This document shows, piece after piece, positions 17,805 to 26,118 of a stretch of 37,921 nt of DNA. A program made the translations under genes and the position numbers. This DNA comes from Trichomonas tenax (Eukaryota; Parabasalia; Trichomonadida; Trichomonadidae): contig JALKBU010000473.1 of NCBI GenBank assembly GCA_023091735.1, positions 1 through 37,921 of the forward strand, in the 5' to 3' direction. The first letter of the stretch is position 1; every line of letters starts with the position of its first letter. The notes beneath the pieces were generated by a model. That model was not told the DNA's origin, did not search any database, and worked only from the letters and a program-made list of their open reading frames with translations.

Positions 17805-18254
17805 ATGCAAGAATCACAGCGCCGCATCCTTCGTGACCTCAAGAAGATCCACATGGACAAGCAGAAGAAGTACGTCGTCTCAACAAGCCCAAACGATCTC
17901 TATAACTGGGATGCAGTTCTTTTCGGACCTGACGAAACAGAGTGGGAAGGTTCTACATTCAGAATGAAGCTCTCCTTCCCAAAGGATTACCCACACACAT
18001 GCCCAACAGTCAAATTTGTTGACATTCCTTTCCATCCAAATATTTATCAGAACGGAAACATCTGTCTCGATATGTTACAGGCCAACTGGAGCAACGCTTA
18101 CGATGTTTCCTCTATCATGACAGCCATCCAGGCATTACTTGTTGCTCCAAATCCAAACTCTCCAGCTAACAACGAGGCTGCTGATTTGTATGTCAAGAAC
18201 AAGCCGGAGTATATCCGCCGTGTTAAGTTATCCTTCCCAAATACAGTTAAATAA
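17805..18254 (+). CDS. Ubiquitin-conjugating enzyme E2, RAD6/UBE2A-B type (149 aa)
   Basis: Complete UBC fold of the usual minimal length (149 residues). The HPN motif is at 77-79 (FHPNIYQNGNICLDML), the catalytic Cys at 87, and the downstream signature WSNAYDVSSIMTAIQALL with PNPNSPANNEAADLY at 116-129 is characteristic of the RAD6/UBE2A-B group. It accepts ubiquitin from E1 as a thioester and passes it to substrates with an E3; RAD6-type enzymes act in DNA-damage tolerance, histone H2B ubiquitylation and protein turnover. The C-terminus stops right after the core, without the acidic tail of yeast Rad6. Start: the ATG with TCATTA 10 nt upstream. The stop is TAAA. GC-rich codon choice suggests good expression. 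Convergent with the poly-Ser gene, 158 bp away. Confidence 0.93.
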   Translation: MQESQRRILRDLKKIHMDKQKKYVVSTSPNDLYNWDAVLFGPDETEWEGSTFRMKLSFPKDYPHTCPTVKFVDIPFHPNIYQNGNICLDMLQANWSNAYDVSSIMTAIQALLVAPNPNSPANNEAADLYVKNKPEYIRRVKLSFPNTVK

Positions 18255-18412
18255 AATAGATATTTATAATTGTTTTAACCAAAATGATTTTTATGCTTAT
18301 ATCACTTCATATGTATATGCTCATGCATGTTAATATCTCATTCTGCATTATCTAAGATCCAAAAATAATATGAATATATTTGATGAGATAAACATAATAA
18401 ATATATTTTATT

Positions 18413-19144
18413 CTAATATGATGTCTGGCTGCTGCTGGAACTACTAGAAGAAGATGAAGATGATGACGAAGAAGAAGAATCTGAACTCGAAGAATCATTT
18501 TCTTGCGAGCTTTTATCACCATCAGATTGTGTTTCTGCCTGTGGCTGTCCAGGCTGAGGTAAGTTTGGAATGATAAGTGTACGAATTACATTATCAAGAT
18601 CAGATGAGTAACTACGCATAGATTCAAGCTGGTCTTGGATATTCTGTGGCAAAGAACAAAGGACGTCATATGGAACGCACTGACTTAAGCCAGAATTTTC
18701 AAATTTCAGTCTCTTTACATTCTGATGTGAATAACCTCCATAATCAAATCCGTCTTCATCGTCTGAGAAGTGGCGCTGATTAAATTGCTCGTTTTGCTTA
18801 ACTTCTGGTTTAGCATCTTGCATTTGTTGCGAACCATCAGCTTGGTTTGAGAAAACCTTTGTGTCAGCATGCTCGTGCCTTCCCGCCCTGTAACGATTCG
18901 CTTTAGAGTTGATACTTTCTTGCAAAGTTAGAACAAGTTTTCTTTTATCGAGCTTTTCGATGTACTTCGGGTGATAATTGCGCCTGATGAGTTCTTTGCG
19001 TAACAATTCTTCGTCAACCTGGTTCAAATCATTTCCGCCTTCTCTGATTTTTTGCTCAAACTCGTCACCTTCATCGGTAGAATCCTCCTGTGGCTTTGCC
19101 ATCGACTTCTGAGGCTTGTATTCTGGGTCATTCTCTTTTTCCAT
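18413..19144 (-). CDS. Acidic protein with poly-Ser tail, unknown (243 aa)
   Basis: A hydrophilic, mostly disordered protein with no signal peptide or membrane segment. The one compact piece is at about 43-78, DEELLRKELIRRNYHPKYIE followed by KLDKRKLVLTLQESI. This is two amphipathic helices joined by a short turn, recalling SAP-like helix-extension-helix nucleic-acid-binding motifs, but the match is weak. Asp/Glu-rich segments (for example SDDEDGFDYGG at about 126-136) and a KRLKFE patch follow. A short LPQNIQDQLESMRSYSSDLD helix precedes a C-terminal run of about 25 serines with a few acidic residues, suggesting phosphorylation. TCACTTTTTT ends one base before the ATG, consistent with a trichomonad initiator and a very short leader. 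A nuclear role is plausible but unproven. Confidence 0.75.
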   Translation of the reverse strand: MEKENDPEYKPQKSMAKPQEDSTDEGDEFEQKIREGGNDLNQVDEELLRKELIRRNYHPKYIEKLDKRKLVLTLQESINSKANRYRAGRHEHADTKVFSNQADGSQQMQDAKPEVKQNEQFNQRHFSDDEDGFDYGGYSHQNVKRLKFENSGLSQCVPYDVLCSLPQNIQDQLESMRSYSSDLDNVIRTLIIPNLPQPGQPQAETQSDGDKSSQENDSSSSDSSSSSSSSSSSSSSSSSQTSY

Positions 19145-19145
19145 T

Positions 19146-19155
19146 AAAAAAGTGA
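19146..19155 (-). promoter_or_regulatory. Initiator-like TCACTTTTTT before the poly-Ser gene
   Basis: On the minus strand TCACTTTTTT is followed by one A and the ATG. It fits TCA-Y-W and implies a 5' leader of only about 10 nt. Confidence 0.45.
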
Positions 19156-19225
19156 TGTTCCACTTTTCTTTTCAGGCAAAATTTCAGGAAAAAAAATTCA
19201 AGTTTACATTACAAAATTACTATAA

Positions 19226-19238
19226 TTTACATGGCAAA
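19226..19238 (+). promoter_or_regulatory. Recurrent 13-bp motif TTTACATGGCAAA (poly-Ser gene upstream)
   Basis: Exact match to TTTACATGRCAAA, 82 bp upstream of the minus-strand poly-Ser gene. A one-mismatch copy, TTTACATTACAAA, lies at 19203-19215. Confidence 0.45.
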
Positions 19239-19439
19239 ATTTTTTCATCCTAAGGTCCGCCACACAAATAAAGTCGGGATAAAGGGGCAAACGCTGTTTT
19301 ATTTAGGAAATATTTTAGGTTATATAGGCTTTACATAGCATTCTAAAGCTATATATACCACAATAAATTTTTCCATTCAAAATAGGGTAAACGTAAAATC
19401 AACACACGTTTAATTTTTTTTATCGTCCAAAAAATTTTA

Positions 19440-19890
19440 TGCAACCTTTGCACAAGTTATCCCAAAGACTCATCTTCTGATAAAGAATTTGAGTTCTATG
19501 CAACTCCGCCGGCACCTGCATATGGTACATGGATGCGTATGCAGGAAACGTAAGGGTCAGAGAAGTTAATAACCGTATTTGCTCTTGATTAAGTAGTCAA
19601 ACACGATAATCACGACGTAAAGCTTAGCCAGTGCATGTAACAGAAGCCTTGGATAGCAGCCGGCACTTGAGAATACACGCTACACGATCTTGCCAACTTC
19701 GATACAAATTAGGATGAACCAACCGAAACCATGCATCTATAAGCGCATTGTTTCCGAATGCAATGCTGAAACGCAGCTCAATCTTCGCCAGATTGGTACA
19801 AGTAAAGTAATTAAGGTTTGTCAATGCTAGGACAACCAAAAAACAGCAACCAAATGCAAAAAGAGTGAATAGCAGTAACATGCAATTCAT
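19440..19890. pseudogene. Decayed coding relic, possibly BspA-like leucine-rich repeats
   Basis: This stretch is less AT-rich than its surroundings and reads protein-like sequence. On the minus strand an 88-codon frame (19624-19890) starts with a hydrophobic segment, then CTNLAKIELRFSIAFGNNA, which resembles one BspA-type leucine-rich repeat unit (C-T-N-L..I.L..SI..F/IG.NAF); the phase is lost afterwards. On the plus strand 19440-19550 reads CTSYPKDSSSDKEFEFYATP before a stop. No complete repeat array survives. Treat as relic DNA of uncertain family. Confidence 0.3.
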
Positions 19891-19984
19891 GTATATTTTA
19901 CTTGCTGAATAATATACAACTTTATAACTTATTTAAATTAAAAAATTAAACTTAGAATTTATTTCATTATATTAGTTTTAGAGT

Positions 19985-20255
19985 GATGTATACCAATCAC
20001 AGGTAGAGTTTGGAGGTTTAATTATGCTTCTAAGGATGCGTTTGCCCTTTTTTCCTTGACTATACATGTATTTGCAAAAGCTGAGACTTCTGTTCAAACA
20101 TATATCCCAACAGAGCACCTATATTGATGCTATTACTAATACCAGTGATGTATGCTTCAAAGGGGTAATGATTCAGGTCATAGAATTGACAATCTTTTCA
20201 ACATTTTTATTGAACATCGAAAAAGGGAGATTTCAGTCTTCATGAAACTCAATAA
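19985..20255 (+). pseudogene. Relic of the N-terminus of a secreted/surface protein
   Basis: A plus-strand frame reads VWRFNYASKDAFALFSLTIH followed by VFAKAETSVQTYIPTEHLY before a stop near 20125. The adjacent frame continues DAITNTSDVCFKGVMIQVIE. The hydrophobic ALFSLTIHVFAKA looks like a signal-peptide core and cleavage site, and the second part resembles the opening of the beta-helix-like protein relic at 24113-25100. Two frames and stops make it a pseudogene. Confidence 0.3.
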
Positions 20256-20680
20256 ATACTCAATAACTTTCTTTCTATCTTTATGTAAACACTAGGTATG
20301 ACAGGTAGTTCAAAATAATAAATAAAAAATCTAATTTTTTAAAGTTTTATTGAACAAACAGCGCAACACGTACATAGCTGCTAATATGAGGGATGATTTC
20401 AATAAGTGTGGAGTCCAAAATCAAAATACAAAGATCGTCAAATAAAATATTTGATGTATTATGATAATGTAACTATCATTAAAATCACCAACAGACTATA
20501 GATATGCATAATTGATATATAAAAAAGCTTGAATACCATTGATGCCAAAAATAATTCAATCAAAATAAAAAGCGATTTTACGTGAAATTGAATGTGTAAT
20601 ATTATTGCTAATGCTATATTTAAAATATCATCATTTTTCTAGATACCGATGAAGTTTTGAACGGTATTCCTACTTTTTCG
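20256..20680. other. AT-rich intergenic stretch
   Basis: No gene, repeat or RNA recognised in about 425 bp. Confidence 0.4.
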
Positions 20681-21060
20681 GAAATTCTGACATTGTAAAG
20701 TGTCAAGAAAAATGTAAACCCAACAAATCCAAATTTGTTCTTGTTTCACAACAAATTCTTGTTGCACAAAGTAATTCATATTGAACAAAGTGATTCATCT
20801 TTCACAAATTTAGAACCAGATATGCAATTATCTATCTTTTCTGATTTAACCAAATTTGTATCAATTAATACTCCTATTGAACAATGCCAAAAATTGGGTA
20901 AATGAAATTAATAATAGATACCATATTAACATAAAATTCAAATAACAAAAACCAATACATATTAAAATTCTCATAACATGTATTTTAGAAATAAGTTCTC
21001 TTTCTTTTATTAAATGCTTTCCATAAAATCCGACATCTGACACTTTACATGCCAGAATTT
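20681..21060. mobile_element. Possible small inverted-repeat element (MITE-like)
   Basis: The 25-bp left arm (20681-20705) and 23-bp right arm (21038-21060) are inverted copies with about two mismatches and a small gap; both contain TGTAAAGTGTCA or its complement. The same word occurs in the inner half of the 48-bp terminal repeats of the 644-bp element at 27445, suggesting a related family. I see no convincing target duplication. The interior carries a broken coding piece reading EQSDSSFTNLEPDMQLSIFS and ending QCQKLGK (20778-20903). Confidence 0.35.
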
Positions 21061-21180
21061 ATGAAAAGTGGTGTATTCGGTTTTGAACGCAATTTTCGTA
21101 AAAATAATGCTTCATATATAACAGCAAATCTAAAAATTAGATATCAAATATTAAAATTTATAACAAAACGTGACAAAATT

Positions 21181-23997
21181 ATGCAAGTTCCTTTTAACAA
21201 GGGACGGATCCGAATAGCGTCGATTTCTCCTCCAAGTAAGTTTTTCAACGTGGGATGTCTCGACTGGGGCTCATGTGGGTTACTCGCTTTAGCGGGAAAA
21301 GGCACTATTTATCTCTATAAAACAACAAAAAACGAAATCTCATTTTTAAGATCGATAGAAATATTAAATTCTTATATAACTTGCTTGAAGTTTCATCCAG
21401 AACTCCCATATTTGGCAATATCTGATGATTGCGGCCGCGCATTGCTGTGGGATTGCGAATCTGGCTTAACTCTCGGAATTACTCGCCAAATATCGGATGT
21501 TCAGTACATAAATGAACTCGAATGGTCCGGAAAAATCGTTTTGGGATTCGCATCTCCAAATACAATTTATAGCATTGATTTTTGGCCGTATGAATCAGAA
21601 GAAGGAGCAAAGAATTCTCGAATTCTATGGAAATTGGATGTTTCTGGATCATATTCAAGAATGTCGGTACAAAAATCCGAAAAATTTAATGCAGTTTTAT
21701 ACACAAATGGTCCTTCTTTTACACTTATCTCATCGAAGAACGCAAAAACAGCTCCAACTGGGCAGTCTCAATCGCATTCTCTCGGAAAAACAGAAAAAAT
21801 TGTTGAAATATTATATTATCAAAACATTTCTAACATTTTGCTGATAATGCTCGAAAACAAAGTTGTCACATTCAACACAGTGACGAAATCAGGAAGAAAT
21901 CTCATTTTCGACGAATCGAGTCAAGCTCCTTTCCACAAGCTGCTTCCTTCATTCACGAACGACAGAGAGATTTCTATCTATTGCCAAGATTCATCTTTGA
22001 ATGTTTTCACAGCGAACGACAACTATGAGTTTTCTAAGTCAGGGACAGTTAAACTTAAGCGAGATTTGTTTGACATCAATCTGAAGTATTTGCCGGTCTC
22101 CGCTGCATGCAACATGTCATTCGCAGACAGATATATCGTCTTTTCTCCAGCAAACGCGCTTTGCATGTTTGCGATTAAGAATCAAGTTCCTTTCGTCATC
22201 GCTCAGAATCAGATTGTTCCTCAATCTCCAACATGCTACGATTTCATCGACGGCGTTCTTGCATTCGGAACTTCAACAGGTTATATTTTGTTTGTCGACG
22301 TCATTTCAGGTTTTTATACACATAACTATTTCACATCGAAGACATCGATCGAAAAGATCCGTTTTATGAACAAAGACATTCTCCTTTGGTATTCTAAGAC
22401 GGAGTGTGGATCTATCGACATTCCGAAGCACAGGATAATCCCGATACACACAAGGTTAGGTACAGCATCAGATCTCATTTGCTCAGAGGAACTCTCGATA
22501 TTCGTCCACGGCAAATACTGTCTTGGAATCTTCTGCAACGGCGAACAGAGACCGATGACACTTCAATCACCGATTCAAGCAGTCGCCGTTCAGATCTCTC
22601 GAACGCCGGGAACATGCTTCAGAGGAGACATTCCAAACTTCGCCGTTCTGTCTAACACAGGCGAAATCAATGTCTTTTCGTACAAATTCGGTGTTGCCCC
22701 GATGCTGATCTTGAAACTTCGGAATTCACGCGAGAACTCAAAGACAACATGTCTGGCGTGGAAGGGCGACTGCATCGTCACCGCAGACACAGACGGCGTC
22801 ATTATGGATTACGACTTCGCATTCGGAACATCGAAGCAGACATTCTCGCCATTCGTCGACATCGACCGCATCGAGTTCGAGCGCGGTGCGAGTGGTTTGT
22901 ATGTCCATGCGAAAGACGGAAAGTTCGGCTTCTCATTGGACAAAGTAGAAAGTTGTCCATTCACCGTTTCATCATTCTCTGTCACCGGAAACGGCCTTGT
23001 TTTGGTCTCTCCAATGGTCGACGAGGCAGTCAAGTTTATCATTGCGCGTGACTGGCGTAGTGTCAAGCGCATCACTAGTGCCGATTTGCTGAAGCCACTG
23101 AAGAGCACTCAACAGCGATTACAAGAATTTGGATTTAAATTACTCGAAAATCCACTCACAGGCACATGGGAAGAAGCGCTAAAAATTGCAGAGATTGCCG
23201 ATGATCACGGATTCCCTAAGGACGCGTTAGTCTTCCGATGCGTGAGCAGGTGCATTGGCGGTCCTCCTCTCAATGCAATGAATGCGTTATTTGGCGGGAA
23301 GAGCGAAGTCATCACATCACTGAAGATGCAGTCTGCGCTTTATTCTCCTCCAGATTCAGCAGTCGCAGCGTTCAACTGCCTCCTTTTCAAGCTTCGCATT
23401 GGCGATCGATCAGGTGCAGTCGATGTCCTTCGAATATTGTCGACGAAGTCAGAGTACACAATCATCGCGACTATGGCTGCATCACTGCTTAAGGGATACG
23501 AGAACAACGATCTTCCACAGTACTGCAATGAGATGCTTATCACAGCTGCAGTCCCATTATTTGCGCAGCACAGATTCATCGAAGGATGCATTTTGATGCA
23601 TCTTGCGAACTCACATCTTTCCGCTGCGAGGTACCTCCAGGACAACGATCGGTGGGAAGATTCTATCGAAGTCTGCAAACTCATCTATGAAGATGAAACA
23701 TGCCAATCAGAGGCAAAGAACTTGATTCGACGTGCAGCACACCACTTCTTAGACAAAGGCAATGATTTCACATCGCTGCTTCTCTTCATATCGATCCGCG
23801 ATTTCCATCCAGCATTGTCAATTCTCCTTCGTTTGAAGTTCCGCGCATTGGCATTCCACCTCATGATGTTTCTCGACAAAGCAGAAGCGATTCATCCATA
23901 CGACGAAGACACATCACGATACGCGACACAGTTCCCAGATCTCGATTCGCTTCGACAAGACATCATTGTTAAGTACGACAAACTTTCGAAGAAGTGA
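21181..23997 (+). CDS. WDR11: WDR11-like WD40/alpha-solenoid trafficking protein (938 aa)
   Basis: The N-terminal two thirds are WD40 propeller sequence, starting with VGCLDWGSCGLLALAGKGTI, closely like the WDR11 opening ('..DWG.QGL.A...'), followed by ISDDCGRALLWDCESG. From about residue 650 it becomes an alpha-solenoid whose late segment HLSAARYLQDNDRWEDSIEV and LLLFISIRDFHPALSILLRL, then FRALAFHLMMFLDKAEAI, follows WDR11's C-terminal region in order and spacing. WDR11 acts in a complex at the trans-Golgi network that captures AP-1-derived vesicles and is linked to ciliary function in animals. The frame is open from an ATG at 21049, but the 44 extra residues are AT-rich and unlike the family. 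The ATG at 21181 (MQVPFNKGRIRI) is preferred. Animal WDR11 is about 1220 residues, so this copy is shorter. The 3' half is markedly richer in G/C-ending codons than the 5' half. Confidence 0.78.
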   Translation: MQVPFNKGRIRIASISPPSKFFNVGCLDWGSCGLLALAGKGTIYLYKTTKNEISFLRSIEILNSYITCLKFHPELPYLAISDDCGRALLWDCESGLTLGITRQISDVQYINELEWSGKIVLGFASPNTIYSIDFWPYESEEGAKNSRILWKLDVSGSYSRMSVQKSEKFNAVLYTNGPSFTLISSKNAKTAPTGQSQSHSLGKTEKIVEILYYQNISNILLIMLENKVVTFNTVTKSGRNLIFDESSQAPFHKLLPSFTNDREISIYCQDSSLNVFTANDNYEFSKSGTVKLKRDLFDINLKYLPVSAACNMSFADRYIVFSPANALCMFAIKNQVPFVIAQNQIVPQSPTCYDFIDGVLAFGTSTGYILFVDVISGFYTHNYFTSKTSIEKIRFMNKDILLWYSKTECGSIDIPKHRIIPIHTRLGTASDLICSEELSIFVHGKYCLGIFCNGEQRPMTLQSPIQAVAVQISRTPGTCFRGDIPNFAVLSNTGEINVFSYKFGVAPMLILKLRNSRENSKTTCLAWKGDCIVTADTDGVIMDYDFAFGTSKQTFSPFVDIDRIEFERGASGLYVHAKDGKFGFSLDKVESCPFTVSSFSVTGNGLVLVSPMVDEAVKFIIARDWRSVKRITSADLLKPLKSTQQRLQEFGFKLLENPLTGTWEEALKIAEIADDHGFPKDALVFRCVSRCIGGPPLNAMNALFGGKSEVITSLKMQSALYSPPDSAVAAFNCLLFKLRIGDRSGAVDVLRILSTKSEYTIIATMAASLLKGYENNDLPQYCNEMLITAAVPLFAQHRFIEGCILMHLANSHLSAARYLQDNDRWEDSIEVCKLIYEDETCQSEAKNLIRRAAHHFLDKGNDFTSLLLFISIRDFHPALSILLRLKFRALAFHLMMFLDKAEAIHPYDEDTSRYATQFPDLDSLRQDIIVKYDKLSKK

Positions 23998-24112
23998 TAT
24001 TTTTTTCTTTATTTTTATTGTTATAAATACTATTATTTGTTCTTACGATGATCATTTTTTTATATTATACAAAAATTGACATTTTTTATGATGTTTCATT
24101 TTTGATTTTCTG

Positions 24113-25100
24113 ATGAAATTCTTTTATTCCATTGTTTACAAAGTTCAACAAAATTCATCTTTCTGACTCAGTGTGGTATGAGTACTACCCAGGGACATCC
24201 GCGCCAAACCGGCACAATTCGAATTCCTCCCTTTCATCTAAATCCGGTTCATACTATGTCAGGGAAGTCACATTTTGTAACATAAACGACCAATGCATCC
24301 ATTTGAGCGATGGCTCAAGTTCAAATAAACTTCTTGTTTATTTTGTTATTTTTAACAGGTTACGTGGTGATAAAGTAGCATTAGCAGTTTATCAGGACTC
24401 TGGTGAATGCGTTCAAGCATTTATTTGTGATGTAAATCCAAAAACAACACAATATTGTGCTCATTCATGTATTGAATTTTCAGCATCAGATAAAACATCG
24501 AAAAATTATCTTCTTTATACAACAATATCATCAGCAGAAAACAATATTAGAGTAACATATCACCACTTTCATGGCAGTAATATAGTTTCTCATGTTAACA
24601 ATTCACATGCCATTGGAAATATTAATACAAATTGTGAATTAAGAGGTTCTAATTCAAGTTTCTGTACAATTTACAACAATACTGCGAATAACGGAAGAAT
24701 ATTTTTGTTACAATCTTCAGACAATGATATTAAGTCATGCAACATTATTCACAATCAAGATATTGGAACAGAAACATGGAACGGAATAATATATTCTGAA
24801 TATTGTAATAGTTTTCTTCATCAATTAATTTTTCAAGATAATACATGCAAACATCTGTTTTTCATAAATCATGGAACATTAACAGTCAAAGAATGTTATT
24901 TCGAAGGCAACACAATATCAACATCAGCGAATGCTAACATTGCTATTGGAACAACGAAATCATTTGATAATCAAATTAATCACTTTGTAACATTTTTATG
25001 TTATGGTTTCTTTTACAAACGACAAATTAATAGTAAAGAAAGTGTTTTTGAAACAATTCTTAAATATTTAGGCTTAATTGAAGTTTTGCTTTCTTTTTGA
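24113..25100 (+). pseudogene. Broken beta-helix-like surface protein
   Basis: A 322-codon open stretch (24132-25100) has no ATG in its own frame. An ATG at 24113 in the neighbouring frame gives MKFFYSIV, which looks like the start of a signal peptide, so a one-base frameshift near 24115-24135 probably separates leader and body. The body reads REVTFCNINDQCIHLSDGSS, then repeated Asn/Ser/Gly-rich rungs such as NNGRIFLLQSSDNDIKSCNI and NHGTLTVKECYFEGNTIS. Each rung has the 'turn-strand-C-x-F/I-x-x-N' look of right-handed beta-helix surface proteins. The frame then runs into unrelated AT-rich sequence at about 24990 without the membrane helix and tail expected of this class. Both ends are therefore damaged. 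Confidence 0.6.
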
Positions 25101-25149
25101 ATAATAAATATTAGAAAGAGAATTTTATTTAAATCCAAACAAAACATTT

Positions 25150-26088
25150 TCAAGAAAGAGAGTTCGAGGATTCAATTACGAAAGCAGAATTCGTTTTTTC
25201 AGAAGGATTATCTATTGTTCCTTCACCGAGTGTTGATATTTCGTTCTTCTTATCATTAGAATCATTTTTCTTCTTTGATTTCTTTTCTTTCGATTGATGC
25301 GAATTTGAATTGCTTTTACTTGATTCACTCGATGAATTATGATCAGAATAAATCGCATACGAGTTCATAAGATCTTGCTTTCTGTTGATCAGAGGCTTCT
25401 TGAATTTATCGTCTTGGCCTAAATTATCTATTTTCTCTTCAAGTGTTCTAAATCTTTTTGAATATCTTGAATATTGCTCTTGTTGCTCCAATCTCGTTGT
25501 CGTATCGAATTTGTCGAACATTGCTTGTAATTCACCTTTCAATGCGTCAATGTCTTCGTTTTCTTTCTTTGATTTATGAGATTTCTTTCTTCGAATGGGA
25601 GCGGACTTAGTAAATCGGTTCACATCATCCGGATGGTCCTTGGAAATGTGTCTGTGAACATAATTTTGTGTGTAATAAGCTTTAGGACAAAATGGACATT
25701 GAAAAATCGTTTTTGGAAGCGTTTGAGTCTTTGCTTTCTCCTGTATGTTTATAGCTTGACTTTGCTGTAGATCTAATTTCGTTTGTCTTGCTTCTTGGGT
25801 CTTTTCATTCAGTGTTTTTCGTAAATAATTATTTTCGTTGACTAATTCAGCGACAGAGACCTGCAATATTTGGAAGTATTTAAGAATGAGGTCTGGTGAA
25901 CAGTATGATGGGTCTTTGAAGAGCGCATTCGCGTTCAGGAAGTTTTTCACAATTTCTTTCATAGTTTTGCGGTCGTTTGTGACTTTTAAAACCATAGGGT
26001 CGATATTATCGATCAAATTCCACTCCACTGAGTGGATTTTCTTGAAGTTTGCTGGCGTGCTTTTCGCTAATTTTTGATTTTCCTTCAT
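25150..26088 (-). CDS. DZIP1: DZIP1-like ciliary basal-body protein (312 aa)
   Basis: Residues about 15-95 match the Dzip-like N-terminal domain (KKIHSVEWNLIDNIDPMVL, then a helix ending SVAELVNENNYLRKTL). A coiled coil (about 78-125) leads into a single C2H2 finger with Cys131, Cys134, His147 and His152 (FQCPFCPKAYYTQNYVHRHI), with the same x12 and H-x4-H spacing seen in DZIP1. A Lys/Arg-rich linker and a second coiled coil (about 175-220) follow, then a Ser/Lys-rich disordered tail. DZIP1 proteins act at the basal body/transition zone in cilium assembly. Animal DZIP1 is far longer, so this is a minimal version. TCACTTTTT (26110-26118, minus strand) lies 21 nt before the ATG. No full copy of the 13-bp motif was found. 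Confidence 0.85.
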   Translation of the reverse strand: MKENQKLAKSTPANFKKIHSVEWNLIDNIDPMVLKVTNDRKTMKEIVKNFLNANALFKDPSYCSPDLILKYFQILQVSVAELVNENNYLRKTLNEKTQEARQTKLDLQQSQAINIQEKAKTQTLPKTIFQCPFCPKAYYTQNYVHRHISKDHPDDVNRFTKSAPIRRKKSHKSKKENEDIDALKGELQAMFDKFDTTTRLEQQEQYSRYSKRFRTLEEKIDNLGQDDKFKKPLINRKQDLMNSYAIYSDHNSSSESSKSNSNSHQSKEKKSKKKNDSNDKKNEISTLGEGTIDNPSEKTNSAFVIESSNSLS

Positions 26089-26109
26089 TTTTATGGAAAG
26101 ACGTTAGAT

Positions 26110-26118
26110 AAAAAGTGA
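26110..26118 (-). promoter_or_regulatory. Initiator-like TCACTTTTT before the DZIP1-like gene
   Basis: Same nine bases as at 1341 and before the poly-Ser gene, fitting TCA-Y-W, 21 nt before the start codon. Confidence 0.4.

Noticed and set aside
22749..23108. Open frames on both strands inside the WDR11 gene
   Set aside because: They are by-products of GC-rich codons in the real frame, which carries the family match.
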